From contig NZ_JAINWJ010000004.1 in assembly GCF_021021415.1 (NCBI RefSeq), forward strand, positions 1 through 64,000: 64,000 nucleotides of DNA, given 5' to 3'. The notes beneath the pieces were generated by a model that saw only the letters and a program-made list of their open reading frames with translations, did not search any database and was not told the origin of the DNA. Shown here one piece after another: positions 63,674 to 64,000 of the stretch. The DNA is from Martelella mediterranea (GTDB lineage Bacteria; Pseudomonadota; Alphaproteobacteria; Rhizobiales; Rhizobiaceae). The position numbers and the translations under genes were made by a program. Positions within the stretch are counted from its first letter, which is position 1. Every line of letters begins with the position of its first letter.

Positions 63674-64000
63674 ATGGTCGATCCCGCACTGGTCAGCCAG
63701 CTTGCAGAGGCGCTTGTTGCCGCCGAGGAAACGGCAAAGCCCATTGCCCCTATTCGCGATACCATGCCCGACGATGGCGGTGAAACCGCCTATGCGGTCC
63801 AGCGCGCCAATGTCGAGCATTGGGTGTCGTCCGGTCGCCGGATCGTCGGTCGCAAGATCGGGCTGACGGCCAAGGCCGTGCAGGCGCAGCTCGGCGTCGA
63901 TCAGCCGGACTTCGGCACGCTTTTCGCCGACATGATCTATGGCGATGACGAGGAGATACCGTTTGCGCGGGTAATGCAGCCGAAGGCCGAGGCGGAAATC
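63674..64000 (+). CDS. mhpD: 2-keto-4-pentenoate hydratase MhpD (partial, cut by window end)
   Basis: The first 109 codons are present. They match Mhp[31 protein letters not shown] and [17 protein letters not shown], then [10 protein letters not shown] with the metal-binding glutamates. The enzyme hydrates the 2-hydroxypentadienoate released by MhpC. GGGAGG precedes the ATG. The remaining two-thirds, and probably aldolase and dehydrogenase genes, lie beyond the window. Confidence 0.92.
   Translation, partial: MVDPALVSQLAEALVAAEETAKPIAPIRDTMPDDGGETAYAVQRANVEHWVSSGRRIVGRKIGLTAKAVQAQLGVDQPDFGTLFADMIYGDDEEIPFARVMQPKAEAEI

Noticed and set aside
1-64000. tRNA, rRNA, CRISPR array, prophage or toxin-antitoxin genes
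   Set aside because: I looked for repeats, RNA-like stretches and typical small gene pairs and saw none that could be supported.

Overview
The window is about 64 kb of GC-rich DNA, almost fully coding. The genes point to an alphaproteobacterium, most likely a Rhizobiales member from a saline, marine or plant-associated habitat. The evidence is rhizobial-type iron operators (TGA-N9-TCA), a hydroxyectoine/ectoine catabolic cluster with a TRAP transporter and EnuR, and many sugar ABC systems. No rRNA, tRNA or CRISPR array was seen. The genus cannot be fixed from the sequence alone.

Layout. 1-2968 is a nest of insertion sequences: a broken IS3-type orfA, interrupted by an IS407-like IS3 element, which is itself split by an intact IS110-family element of the IS1111 type. 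2988-11363 is a siderophore-iron island: ferric-siderophore reductase, an ABC importer of four genes, a divergent TonB-dependent receptor and an AraC regulator, with three candidate RirA boxes. 11430-23041 holds a LacI remnant, a DeoR regulator and a seven-gene operon (LsrF-like aldolase, aldolase/dehydrogenase fusion, sugar ABC importer, FGGY kinase, GlpD-like dehydrogenase). This reads as a phosphorylating sugar-alcohol pathway that I cannot match to a described one. 23172-35977 is the hydroxyectoine/ectoine uptake and degradation locus: enuR-uehABC-usp-eutABCD on the minus strand, and asnC-ssd-atf divergently on the plus strand. The expected deacetylase gene eutE/doeB is absent from it.

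36262-43792 is one operon under a LacI regulator with a palindromic operator just before its start codon. It encodes a PotABCD-type ABC importer, a nucleoside hydrolase and an adenine deaminase, so it probably imports and salvages a purine compound. 43789-50310 holds an M20 amidohydrolase, a LysR regulator divergent from an MFS exporter and an aldo/keto reductase, and a PAS-GGDEF-EAL protein. 50431-54131 is a set of small regulatory genes: an ArsR operon rich in TTG starts, a TetR/NTF2-like divergent pair with twin operators, and an AraC regulator. 54483-58566 has an autotransporter and a DMT-family exporter. 58838-64000 is a meta-cleavage pathway for 3-hydroxyphenylpropionate-type aromatics (mhpC, a VOC-type extradiol dioxygenase, an IclR regulator, mhpA, and mhpD cut by the window edge). 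Two copies of GTGCAC-N3-GTGCAC lie in its divergent promoter regions.

Overall the window is a run of self-contained catabolic modules, each with an importer, enzymes and a local regulator. Three different solute-binding-protein genes are each followed by a hairpin before the next transporter gene, which suggests a shared way of raising binding protein over membrane parts.
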